Of a stretch of DNA of 64,000 nucleotides, positions 8,907 to 15,411 are shown in pieces. The notes beneath the pieces were generated by a model. It was not told the origin of the DNA. It saw only the letters and a program-made list of their open reading frames with translations, and searched no databases. The stretch's first letter is position 1, and each line of letters opens with the position of its first letter. The translations under genes were made by a program, and so were the position numbers. The stretch is from JAZBPO01 sp963691775 (GTDB lineage Bacteria > Pseudomonadota > Gammaproteobacteria > Pseudomonadales > Azotimanducaceae). The stretch lies in assembly GCA_963691775.1 (NCBI GenBank), contig OY829369.1, positions 3,038,001 to 3,102,000 of the forward strand, read 5' to 3'.

Positions 8907-10165
8907 TCGGGCTTTCCGGACTTGCATTGCAGAGCCTATGGAATCGCCGCGGCACGGCGCTGCTCACGTTGCTGTCGCTCACGCTCGCGGTCACGCTCCT
9001 CATCGGCGTGGAGAAGATTCGTACGGAAGCGCGCGACGGATTCTATGCGTCCGTGTCCGGGACCGATCTCATCGTCGGCGCGCGCACGAGTCCGGTGCAA
9101 TTGCTCCTCGCGAGCGTGTTCCGGCTCGGGGATGCGCCCGCCAACGTGTCCTACGACACCTTCGAACTCATCTCCCGTCATCCGCTGGTGGCCTGGAGCA
9201 TTCCGATTTCACTCGGGGATTCGCATCGCGGCTATCGCGTGCTCGGCACCAACGACGCCTACTACGAGCACTTCCGCTTCAGTCGCGGTCAGCGATTGAC
9301 GGTCAGGGAGGGGGCCTGGTTCGAAGATCTGTTCGACGTGGTCCTTGGCGCAGAGATCGCGGCGGAGCTCGGGTACGCCGTTGACGATTCGTTGATCCTG
9401 AGCCACGGCACTCAGGCCGTGTCCTTCGCCGACCACGACGCGCTGCCGTTTCGCGTGTCGGGGGTGCTCGCGCGCACGGGTACGCCGGTCGACCGGACGC
9501 TTCATGTTTCCCTCGAGGCGATCGAGGCGATTCACATCGGCTGGGAATCCGGCGTGCAATTGCCCGGCCGGGAGGTCGCGGCGGATGCCGCGCGGGCTGC
9601 GGATCTCAGGCCGGGATCGGTCACGGCCTTCCTGCTCGGGCTGCAGTCGCGCGCCGCGGTATTGCGCGTTCAGCAGGCGGTGAACGTCTATCCCCAGGAG
9701 GCACTCACCGCAATCCTCCCGGCCGTTGCCATGCAGCAGTTCTTTTCGCTGGTGGGCGTGGCCGAGGATGCGCTCCTCATCGTGTCCGCCTTTGTCGTGC
9801 TCGTGGGCCTCGCGGGCATGATGACGATGCTGCTTGCGACCCTGTCGGAGCGGCGCCGGGAGATGGCGATCCTGCGGTCGGTGGGGGCGCGTCCCGTGCA
9901 TGTGTTTGCGCTGCTCGTGGCCGAGTCGCTATTGCTGACTGTGATCGGCGCAGCGCTCGGGCTGCTCTGTGTCCAGCTGCTCATCCTTGGCACCGGACCG
10001 CTGCTCGAAGCCCTCGCGGGCATTCGCTTCGAGGCGGGCTTGCCGACGCTGCGCGAGTGGCAACTGCTTGCAGCCGTGATTGGCGGCGGTACCCTCGTGA
10101 GCCTTGTTCCCGGCGTGCTCGCCTACAGGCGCTCGCTCGCCGATGGCCTCACGGTCCGGCTCTGA
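8903..10165 (+). CDS. ABC transporter permease, FtsX/MacB family (zrg / PA4065-like)
   Basis: Membrane partner of the preceding ATPase, 420 residues. The layout is that of FtsX-domain permeases: one N-terminal membrane segment (about 15-35), a large periplasmic MacB-like domain (about 36-270), then three C-terminal membrane segments (about 280-310, 330-360, 385-408) with the conserved cytoplasmic loop LSERRREMAILRSVGARP. Its GTG start overlaps the ATPase stop by 4 bp (GTGA). In this family the pair usually moves lipoproteins or couples ATP hydrolysis to periplasmic conformational change. The neighbouring DUF3299 and DUF2796 genes point to zinc-related work at the envelope. Confidence 0.87.
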   Translation: MIGLSGLALQSLWNRRGTALLTLLSLTLAVTLLIGVEKIRTEARDGFYASVSGTDLIVGARTSPVQLLLASVFRLGDAPANVSYDTFELISRHPLVAWSIPISLGDSHRGYRVLGTNDAYYEHFRFSRGQRLTVREGAWFEDLFDVVLGAEIAAELGYAVDDSLILSHGTQAVSFADHDALPFRVSGVLARTGTPVDRTLHVSLEAIEAIHIGWESGVQLPGREVAADAARAADLRPGSVTAFLLGLQSRAAVLRVQQAVNVYPQEALTAILPAVAMQQFFSLVGVAEDALLIVSAFVVLVGLAGMMTMLLATLSERRREMAILRSVGARPVHVFALLVAESLLLTVIGAALGLLCVQLLILGTGPLLEALAGIRFEAGLPTLREWQLLAAVIGGGTLVSLVPGVLAYRRSLADGLTVRL

Positions 10166-10183
10166 ACCTCAGGGAGACCTTGC

Positions 10184-10714
10184 ATGTCGAAGCTGCACAT
10201 CCTTTGTTCGATCACTCTGGGCGTCCTCCTGCTGACGGCTCTCCCTGCGGTGTCCACGGCCGAGGGTGCAGAGGGGGCAGCAGAACAGAAGCCGGCAACT
10301 GAGTGGTCTGCCCTCATCCCCGAGGGCTGGGCGCCGCAAGCGCCCGACATGAGCAGTTTCTTTCACGATCCGAGCGCTGCGCCCGGCGGCCAGATCGGCG
10401 CCGACGCGCCGGTCGTCGCGGATCTTCACGGCACGGAAGTCATTCTCGAAGGGTGGCTCGTGCCGCTGGAGATCGAGCGCGCCGAGCGCTATCACGAGTT
10501 CCTCCTCGTACCGTACTTCGGCGCCTGCTATCACGTGCCACCGCCGCCGGCGAACCAGATCGTGCATCTGTTCCTGGAAGAGGGCGTCGCCCACTACGAC
10601 CTGTTCGAGCCGCAGCGGGTGACGGGCAATCTGCGCGTTGAATCGCAGGTGACGGACCTGGCGGCGGCGGCCTACCGTATGGTCGACGCGACCTCCGCGA
10701 TCGCGCAGTGGTGA
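10184..10714 (+). CDS. DUF3299 periplasmic protein (PA4066-like)
   Basis: A 176-residue exported protein: signal peptide about 1-26 (hydrophobic ILCSITLGVLLLTALPAV), then a DUF3299 domain with its hallmark stretch VPYFGACYHVPPPPANQ (about 107-123) containing the conserved Cys-Tyr-His. It starts 18 nt after the permease and is clearly in the same operon. DUF3299 proteins recur in zinc-limitation clusters with an ABC ATPase, an FtsX permease and a DUF2796 protein. Their biochemical function is unknown, and the conserved Cys/His could bind metal. The gene converges on the DUF2796 gene with only 4 nt between the two stops. Confidence 0.85.
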   Translation: MSKLHILCSITLGVLLLTALPAVSTAEGAEGAAEQKPATEWSALIPEGWAPQAPDMSSFFHDPSAAPGGQIGADAPVVADLHGTEVILEGWLVPLEIERAERYHEFLLVPYFGACYHVPPPPANQIVHLFLEEGVAHYDLFEPQRVTGNLRVESQVTDLAAAAYRMVDATSAIAQW

Positions 10715-10718
10715 CTTC

Positions 10719-11375
10719 CTACTGACGCAGGGCCAGTGAATTGTCGCCGGCTGTGAGCTCGACGCTCTGCACGCCGGCTACCCCGACAGCCTGCACGCCG
10801 ATGCGTTCGACGCGGGCCAGATCGAACAGATTGGCCGTTACGCTGTCCGGATCCGTCGCGCAGGTGTAGACCCACGTCAGGCGGGCATCGCGGTGGCCAC
10901 TGTGGTCGTCGTCGTCCTCATGAGACTCGTGCTCTTCGTGCTCTTCGTGCTCTTCGTGTTCTTCGTGCTCTTCGTGTTCTTCGTGTTCGTCATGCCCCGC
11001 GTGGTCATCCGCGTCGTGGTGTTCATCGTGCGCGTCGTGGTCATGGGCGTCGGCCAGGTCCGTGGAAGCGGTGAAGAACGATTCTGCGTCATCCTCTCCG
11101 ATCGTGGTGACCCGGGCCTCGAAACTCGAGCGCTGGCAGGCCGCACCCGTAAAGGTGAAGAGGGCAGGGTCTGCGAAGCGCACTTCGAGGGCAGCTGCAT
11201 CGTCGCCTTCATCGCCAGTAACGTCTCCAAGAGGCGCCGTGAAGAAGAGCTCCACGCGCCCGCCTTCAACGGCGATGTCCAGATTCCCTTGTCCGTGAAC
11301 GTGCGCGCCGGCAGCGAAGGCGCCTTGCGAGGCGGAAGCGAGTATGACGGCGGCGGTCAGGGTTCTGGCGTGCAT
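10719..11375 (-). CDS. DUF2796 zinc-binding periplasmic protein (ZrgA / PA4063-like)
   Basis: Exported 218-residue protein with a signal peptide (about 1-21, ending AFA), an N-terminal beta domain starting HVHGQGNLDIAVEGG, a central acidic, histidine-rich linker (about 110-165: HDHDAHDEHH, then repeated EEH triplets), and a C-terminal beta domain containing a CAT motif. This is the DUF2796/ZrgA arrangement, in which the His loop captures zinc in the periplasm. The EEH run is encoded by near-perfect 9-bp DNA repeats at 10929-10991, so its length is likely to vary by slippage. It lies 18 nt downstream of the MerC-like gene, probably in one transcript driven from the Zur-box-like site at 11820. 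Confidence 0.88.
   Translation of the reverse strand: MHARTLTAAVILASASQGAFAAGAHVHGQGNLDIAVEGGRVELFFTAPLGDVTGDEGDDAAALEVRFADPALFTFTGAACQRSSFEARVTTIGEDDAESFFTASTDLADAHDHDAHDEHHDADDHAGHDEHEEHEEHEEHEEHEEHEEHESHEDDDDHSGHRDARLTWVYTCATDPDSVTANLFDLARVERIGVQAVGVAGVQSVELTAGDNSLALRQ
10929..10991. repeat. 9-bp tandem repeat (7 units) inside the DUF2796 gene
   Basis: Seven consecutive 9-bp units of GTGCTCTTC or GTGTTCTTC (the last one diverged) read on the plus strand. On the coding strand they give the His-Glu-Glu run of the zinc-binding linker. Unit changes keep the reading frame, so copy number can change without breaking the protein. Confidence 0.95.
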
Positions 11376-11393
11376 GACAAGGCTCTCCGGTGG

Positions 11394-11753
11394 TCAGTGG
11401 GTTGAGCGAACCATGAGATTACGCAAGTGCGCCAGTGCGACGAGCGCAGCGCCCGTAACGGTCAGTCCGATCTCCAGCGCTTCTTCATGAACGAAGGTCG
11501 CTATGAGCAGCAGCGTCAACCCGGCGGCTGCGAGCACGACGATCAATGGCCGTGCCTGCAGCGTGCCGGCGAGCGCGAATACGGAGACGGGGAAGGCGAA
11601 GGCCACCGCGATCGCGTGGAAGCGCTCATCGGCAAGAAAACCCGGCACGAACCAGGGCGCCACGGCGAGTAGCGCGGGCACCGCTAGGCAGTGGGCCATG
11701 CAGAGCATGGACACGCCTATGGCGGCGCCGTCGGCATAGGTTCTAGGCACCAT
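11394..11753 (-). CDS. MerC-domain membrane protein, copy 1
   Basis: Small (119 aa) protein of the MerC family with about four membrane helices. The first helix holds the paired cysteines of the family (MLCMAHCLAVP, Cys18 and Cys22, with His21 between), the metal-relay pair in the mercury transporter MerC. The ATG at 11753 has GGAG 7 nt upstream; a longer reading would run into the operator at 11820-11832. It lies between a CobW GTPase and DUF2796, both zinc-linked, so import of zinc rather than mercury is the more likely role here. No mer genes are nearby. The second copy at 14767-15162 has the same paired-Cys motif. Confidence 0.8.
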   Translation of the reverse strand: MVPRTYADGAAIGVSMLCMAHCLAVPALLAVAPWFVPGFLADERFHAIAVAFAFPVSVFALAGTLQARPLIVVLAAAGLTLLLIATFVHEEALEIGLTVTGAALVALAHLRNLMVRSTH

Positions 11754-11819
11754 CGGGTTGCTCCAGGCGTTGGCAGGGGAGGGGGATGCGTGTGTGCGCC
11801 GCGACGCTCGCGGCTGCAT

Positions 11820-11832
11820 GTAACACTATTAC
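11820..11832 (-). promoter_or_regulatory. Candidate Zur box upstream of MerC-DUF2796
   Basis: GTAACACTATTAC is an imperfect 13-bp dyad agreeing with the gammaproteobacterial Zur-box core GTTATAnTATAAC at 9 of the 12 defined positions. It lies 67 bp before the MerC-like ATG, in the 127-bp gap after the CobW gene. It is weaker than the two sites upstream of the CobW genes, but the context is right. Confidence 0.5.
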
Positions 11833-11880
11833 GTTGGCCGCTGTCTCGACCAGCATTGCGGCGGGTGTGGCCGCCAACTT

Positions 11881-12999
11881 TCAGGCGATTTTGGCGCGCA
11901 TCTCGAAGCGCGCGAAGCAGGCTTTCAGCACTGCGGCGTCAAGGTCACGGGTGATCATGACGATACGGGTGCGCCGATCCTCATCCGGCCAGGCGTCAAG
12001 GACCACGGGCGGGTGGAACACGTGCTGAACGCCGTGGATCACCATCGGCTGCTCCATGCCAGCGACATTCACGATGCCCTTCACGCGGAGCAGGTCAGCG
12101 CCGCGAAGGCGCATGATGGCTTCCAGACACTGGTCGAGCGCTCTCGGATCGACAGGGGCTTCGAACACGAAATTGCTCGCATACACGCGTCCATGACGGC
12201 TGGGGTCGTGTTCATGTCCATGATCATGTTCATGTTCATGTTCATGATCATGTTCATGTTCATGCGCGTGGCCGTGCCCATGGCCGTCCTCGTGCGAGTG
12301 GCCGGCAGGATCGACGGACGCCGCTTCGGTGCGCCATCGATCGTGCTTGGCGGAATGATCCGTCAGCGTCCAGTCCGCCTCGCCAAAGAGCCAATCTGCA
12401 TCCGCGGCACCCGCGAGAATGCTTTCTACGGGCACCTCGGGAGCCCAGGTTTCGAGCGCTGCCACAAGCTCTGCGGGCGGACCGCCAGGGATCAGATCAG
12501 TTTTCGTCAGCGCGATTCGGTCGGCGACAGCAACCTGTTTGCGCGCCTCCTCGTAGCTCTCCAGCGTGCCTGCGCCGTTCACCGCGTCCACCGTCGTGAG
12601 CACGCGATCGACCCGATAGCGGGCAATCACTGAGGGTTCGGAAAGGAGCGTCTGCAGGATGGGGGCCGGGTCTGCGATGCCGGTGGTTTCGATCACGACC
12701 CTGTCGAACCAGCGCTCGCCGCCTCGGGCGTATCGGCCGGGCGCCTGCGCTAGGGTCAGAGCGAGATCTCGTCGGATCGTGCAGCAGATGCATCCGCTGT
12801 CCATGGCCACCAGGGTGTCGTCGTCGATGCGCGTCAGCAGATGATGGTCGAGGCCGACCTCACCGAACTCGTTCACGAGGACAAGCGTCCGCGCGAGTGC
12901 GCCCTCGAGCGCGAGGTGATTCAGGACCGTGGTCTTGCCACTGCCCAGAAACCCCGTCAGCACCGAAACGGGAATTCGTGTGTCCTGCGGCTCGCTCAT
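11881..12999 (-). CDS. CobW/COG0523-family zinc GTPase with His-rich insert
   Basis: G3E-family GTPase of the COG0523 group, metallochaperones that are often induced by zinc starvation. The 372 residues show the P-loop GFLGSGKTT (16-24), the metal-binding CICC (70-73), the Walker B/switch strand VVIETTGIADP, and TKTD as the guanine-recognition motif in place of NKxD. Between the GTPase and the C-terminal CobW domain sits a run of His alternating with Glu, Asp and Gly (about 233-268), encoded by degenerate 6-bp repeats near 12211-12264. The gene starts 4 nt after the DUF1826 stop, so both are probably controlled from the Zur-box-like site at 13647. It is a paralogue of the gene at 27325, which lacks the His insert. 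Confidence 0.9.
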   Translation of the reverse strand: MSEPQDTRIPVSVLTGFLGSGKTTVLNHLALEGALARTLVLVNEFGEVGLDHHLLTRIDDDTLVAMDSGCICCTIRRDLALTLAQAPGRYARGGERWFDRVVIETTGIADPAPILQTLLSEPSVIARYRVDRVLTTVDAVNGAGTLESYEEARKQVAVADRIALTKTDLIPGGPPAELVAALETWAPEVPVESILAGAADADWLFGEADWTLTDHSAKHDRWRTEAASVDPAGHSHEDGHGHGHAHEHEHDHEHEHEHDHGHEHDPSRHGRVYASNFVFEAPVDPRALDQCLEAIMRLRGADLLRVKGIVNVAGMEQPMVIHGVQHVFHPPVVLDAWPDEDRRTRIVMITRDLDAAVLKACFARFEMRAKIA

Positions 13000-13003
13000 T
13001 TGG

Positions 13004-13609
13004 TTACACCACTGCGTCGAAGGTCACCACCACGCGGTCCTGGCCGCCCGGCGGTGAGCGATGGACGATGCCGGGGAAGCGGGCTTCATCGAAGGCAGCG
13101 CCCTTCAGCATGCCGATAGCGCCTGTTTCCAGACGCTCGATGACCTCAGGGTCCACGGCCTGCTCTATGCGTCCGTTTGCATCCTGGCTTACGTACTCCG
13201 GTCGAATCCACTCCGTGCCCGGCCCGGCCAGCGTGGTGATCAGGCGCGTCGGCACCATGTCCACGTGGAAGCGCGGACACATGGATGCGCGTAGATGAGA
13301 GACGCGGATGCCCACCTCTTTGACGTCGTTCACGGCGGCGTAGCTCGGCAGCCATCGATCGAGCCAAGCGGTGAAGGAAGCTCTGCCAGAAAGATTCGCA
13401 AGGCGGCGCGTGCATGACTCGGCGTCGCCTGGCCGACAGCGCGCTTCCAGAGGACCGGGCAGTGCTTGCTCGTCGACCAGGGCGCGCGCGTACTCGAACA
13501 CCTCGCCGGGCACCGCGCCCCCGATTTCCACGATGCCGACATCGTCATCGAGGATCGCCGCGAGCTCCTGAGGATCGCGCGTTCTCTTCGCAAGCATTGT
13601 TTGTTGCAT
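13004..13609 (-). CDS. DUF1826 protein with a 2-oxoglutarate-oxygenase-like residue pattern
   Basis: A 201-residue cytoplasmic protein recognisable as DUF1826 by CPRFHVDMVPTRLITTLAG and GTEW. DUF1826 has no established function, but it recurs beside Zur-regulated CobW genes in pseudomonads (from memory). The residue pattern looks like an Fe(II)/2-oxoglutarate enzyme: His115-x-Asp117, a distal His183 (VHRSPP) and Arg192 nine residues later (QDRVVVTF). The ATG at 13609 lies 37 bp downstream of a Zur-box-like operator; an alternative ATG at 13597 is possible, as neither start has ideal Shine-Dalgarno spacing. Transcription continues into CobW after 4 nt. Confidence 0.82.
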   Translation of the reverse strand: MQQTMLAKRTRDPQELAAILDDDVGIVEIGGAVPGEVFEYARALVDEQALPGPLEARCRPGDAESCTRRLANLSGRASFTAWLDRWLPSYAAVNDVKEVGIRVSHLRASMCPRFHVDMVPTRLITTLAGPGTEWIRPEYVSQDANGRIEQAVDPEVIERLETGAIGMLKGAAFDEARFPGIVHRSPPGGQDRVVVTFDAVV

Positions 13610-13646
13610 GCTCCGGGGGCGCGCAGAGCGCCGAGTTAACCGAAGC

Positions 13647-13659
13647 GTTACTTTATAAC
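13647..13659 (-). promoter_or_regulatory. Candidate Zur box upstream of DUF1826-CobW
   Basis: GTTACTTTATAAC agrees with the Zur-box core GTTATAnTATAAC at 10 of 12 defined positions. The site ends 37 bp before the DUF1826 ATG, where it would cover the promoter. It stands out as an AT-rich patch in GC-rich DNA. Zinc-loaded Zur would be expected to repress both genes. Confidence 0.65.
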
Positions 13660-13854
13660 AGTCATCTTCCCCTTCGCGACGCGCGTGCGCGCTTTTCTCT
13701 GCCGAAGCGAAGCCTGCCTGACCGATACGCGTAGTTCCGACCCGGTGCGCTCGTGCTCGCGGTCGCAATCGCGGTCGCAATCGCGGAAGTGATCGCGCTT
13801 GGGGAGGCAGCCCGCATGTTGCCAGCAGGGGCTGCCCGACGTTGAGGCCCTGCG

Positions 13855-14196
13855 TCAGATCAGGATGACGGGGCCATGGTCATCGCAGTGATCACCGTGC
13901 GGGTGGTGCAGGTGGCCGTCGACGAGGTAGTCGACGTGATCGCCGTGCGGTACTGCCTCGTGGCCGCAACCCGGACCGTGCACGTGATCTGCCTCGTGAC
14001 CGCTGCAGTCGTGGGGCCGACAACCCTCCGGATTCGCTTTGCTGATCGCGATTCGATGCTCGTCGTAGTGATCCTCGTGGGCGCAATGCAGGTGGCCGTC
14101 GTGCAGGTAGCCGACGTGATCACCGTGCTGAATGGCGGCGTGGCCGCAACCGGGTCCGTGCTGGTGGTCGTGGTCAGCGTGCTTCTCGCAGCTCAT
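13855..14196 (-). CDS. His/Cys-rich metal-binding protein with an internal duplication
   Basis: A soluble 113-residue protein with 26 histidines and 7 cysteines and no signal peptide or membrane segment. It is built from two copies of one unit about 60 residues apart: HxHGPGCGH (11-19 and 71-79), then HGDHVxYL (24-31 and 84-91) and DGHLH (33-37 and 93-97). Such a composition can only reasonably mean metal binding, most likely zinc storage, buffering or delivery. The ATG overlaps the stop of the ArsR/SmtB gene by 4 bp, so it is the repressor's direct co-transcribed partner and should be induced when the repressor binds metal. I know similar conserved hypothetical proteins but no characterised one. 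Confidence 0.85.
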   Translation of the reverse strand: MSCEKHADHDHQHGPGCGHAAIQHGDHVGYLHDGHLHCAHEDHYDEHRIAISKANPEGCRPHDCSGHEADHVHGPGCGHEAVPHGDHVDYLVDGHLHHPHGDHCDDHGPVILI

Positions 14197-14534
14197 GAGT
14201 CTTCTCCGTTCAGGGTATTGAGGTGGGTCGGATCGGCGTGGTCGATCACATTGCTGATCAGGTCGCGGACGTGGCTGTCGGCGAGCGAGTAGTGCATTTC
14301 CCGACCCCTGCGCGAACGCACGACGAGCCCTTCCGAGCGCAACAGCTTCAGCCGCTGGGATGTCGTGGAGAGCTCTGCAGATGTCTGTTCAGCAATCTCC
14401 GAGACCTGCATGGAGCCTTCCAGGAGCAGCGCGAGGATGCGCAGGCGCTCCGCGTCTCCGGCGGCTTTGAGCATGCCGGCGGCACGTTGCAGCGTCAGCG
14501 GGTTGGGGTGTCCTGCTTGCACGGGGTCGGTCAC
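14193..14534 (-). CDS. ArsR/SmtB-family metal-sensing repressor
   Basis: A 113-residue winged-helix repressor. The recognition helix region is SEIAEQTSAELSTTSQRLKL (about 45-64), followed by the wing RSRRGREMHYSL. The last helix carries Asp86, His88, His99 and Asp101 (DSH, then 11 residues on to DHAD), matching the alpha5 zinc site of SmtB/CzrA-type sensors closely but not exactly (the acidic residue is at +2 from the second His rather than +3). There is no cysteine, so it is not an arsenic sensor of the ArsR type. It is first in a two-gene operon with the His-rich protein, and a perfect inverted repeat 15 bp before its ATG looks like the operator. Confidence 0.88.
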   Translation of the reverse strand: MTDPVQAGHPNPLTLQRAAGMLKAAGDAERLRILALLLEGSMQVSEIAEQTSAELSTTSQRLKLLRSEGLVVRSRRGREMHYSLADSHVRDLISNVIDHADPTHLNTLNGEDS

Positions 14535-14548
14535 GCCATCGGTTTATA

Positions 14549-14568
14549 AATTCATCATTTGATGAATT
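14549..14568. promoter_or_regulatory. Palindromic operator of the ArsR/SmtB-type repressor
   Basis: Perfect 9-bp inverted repeat with a 2-bp spacer: AATTCATCA, TT, TGATGAATT. The length and TGA-centred arms resemble SmtB/CzrA-class operators (12-2-12 imperfect repeats with TGAA arms). It lies 14 bp upstream of the repressor ATG and is the only AT-rich stretch nearby, so autorepression is the natural reading. Confidence 0.75.
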
Positions 14569-14766
14569 GAGAGCATATTGCCCGCCGATGCTCGGCAGTG
14601 CAAGGCTCAACCCGCGAGCTGCCGACGCATGCGCGAACGGTTGCCGCCGGACGCGCTCGGAGGGCCGCTGTTCATTTCAGGCGTTCACGCGTTCGCGGGC
14701 TCGGTCAGCGCCTGCGGCGGCCGGTGGGTCGCTCGATCCGCCGCGATGCCCGCAGGTGCGGAAAGC

Positions 14767-15162
14767 TCAGTTTGGGTGACGGCGACGCAGACCGAAGTTG
14801 CGAAGGTGAGCCCAGCCGAGGCAGCCGGCGCCCGTGAAGGTGAACACGAAGTCGAGTGGCGGTGCCTCATGAAGGACGATGCCGACGGCCATTCCCGCCA
14901 GGCCGAGGGCCGCGAGGGCCAGGGTTAGGGTGTCCCTCGTATTGCGAAACCTGAGCAGGATCGCCGCGAAAGCAAGTGGCAGCGCGAGGGCAAGGGCAAG
15001 CATGTGAACGAGGACGTCGTCCCAGATGGCTGGAAGCAATGCCGGCGCGAGGGTCAGGATGAGCGGAAGCGCCAGGCAGTGCGCCATGCAGGCCAGCGAT
15101 ACGCCCATGGCGGTTCGGTCAAGCAGGTCTGCGTGGCTAGGGTTGGTTTCGTGGGCGGTCAC
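14767..15162 (-). CDS. MerC-domain membrane protein, copy 2
   Basis: About 131 residues, four predicted membrane helices, and the MerC-type paired cysteines in helix 1 (SLACMAHCLALP, Cys25 and Cys29). It resembles the copy at 11394-11753 in the helix-1 motif (CMAHCLA shared) and in the C-terminal AHLRN. The GTG at 15162 is a provisional start; an in-frame ATG at 15234 would add a poorly hydrophobic 24-residue extension, and neither has a clear ribosome site. It lies upstream of the ArsR/His-rich pair on the same strand but about 200 bp away, so it is probably a separate unit. A metal-uptake function is inferred from family and neighbours. Confidence 0.72.
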   Translation of the reverse strand: MTAHETNPSHADLLDRTAMGVSLACMAHCLALPLILTLAPALLPAIWDDVLVHMLALALALPLAFAAILLRFRNTRDTLTLALAALGLAGMAVGIVLHEAPPLDFVFTFTGAGCLGWAHLRNFGLRRRHPN

Positions 15163-15302
15163 GGGGCAAGGACTCTGGCTGTGGAGTGGTCGAGACGGCG
15201 CGGCAATGTAGCACCGTGCCCAGACATGTCGCATTCACGTATCCAGGCGCGGATCTTCGCGCGGATCGCCCTCGGCACCGGCGATACGGAACGGCGGTCC
15301 TC

Positions 15303-15350
15303 GGGCTCGCCGACGGGCTCGCCGACGGGCTCGCCGACGGGCTCGCCGAT
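15303..15350. repeat. 12-bp tandem repeat, 4 units
   Basis: Four consecutive copies of GGGCTCGCCGAC (the last ends GAT), followed by a partial unit. It lies in the 249-bp interval between the divergent MerC-like gene and the Hsp70-like gene, just before the latter. It has no dyad and no recognised protein-site character. Confidence 0.9.
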
Positions 15351-15411
15351 GGGCTTGACCGGGTGCGGTGCTTGCCTTTCAATCGCGCGCCCTGGCGCAT
15401 GGGGGCTTGAG

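Noticed and set aside
13758..13781. Doubled CGCGGTCGCAAT as a regulatory site
   Set aside because: Simple 12-bp duplication in GC-rich DNA upstream of the Zur-like box; no dyad and no second example near related genes.
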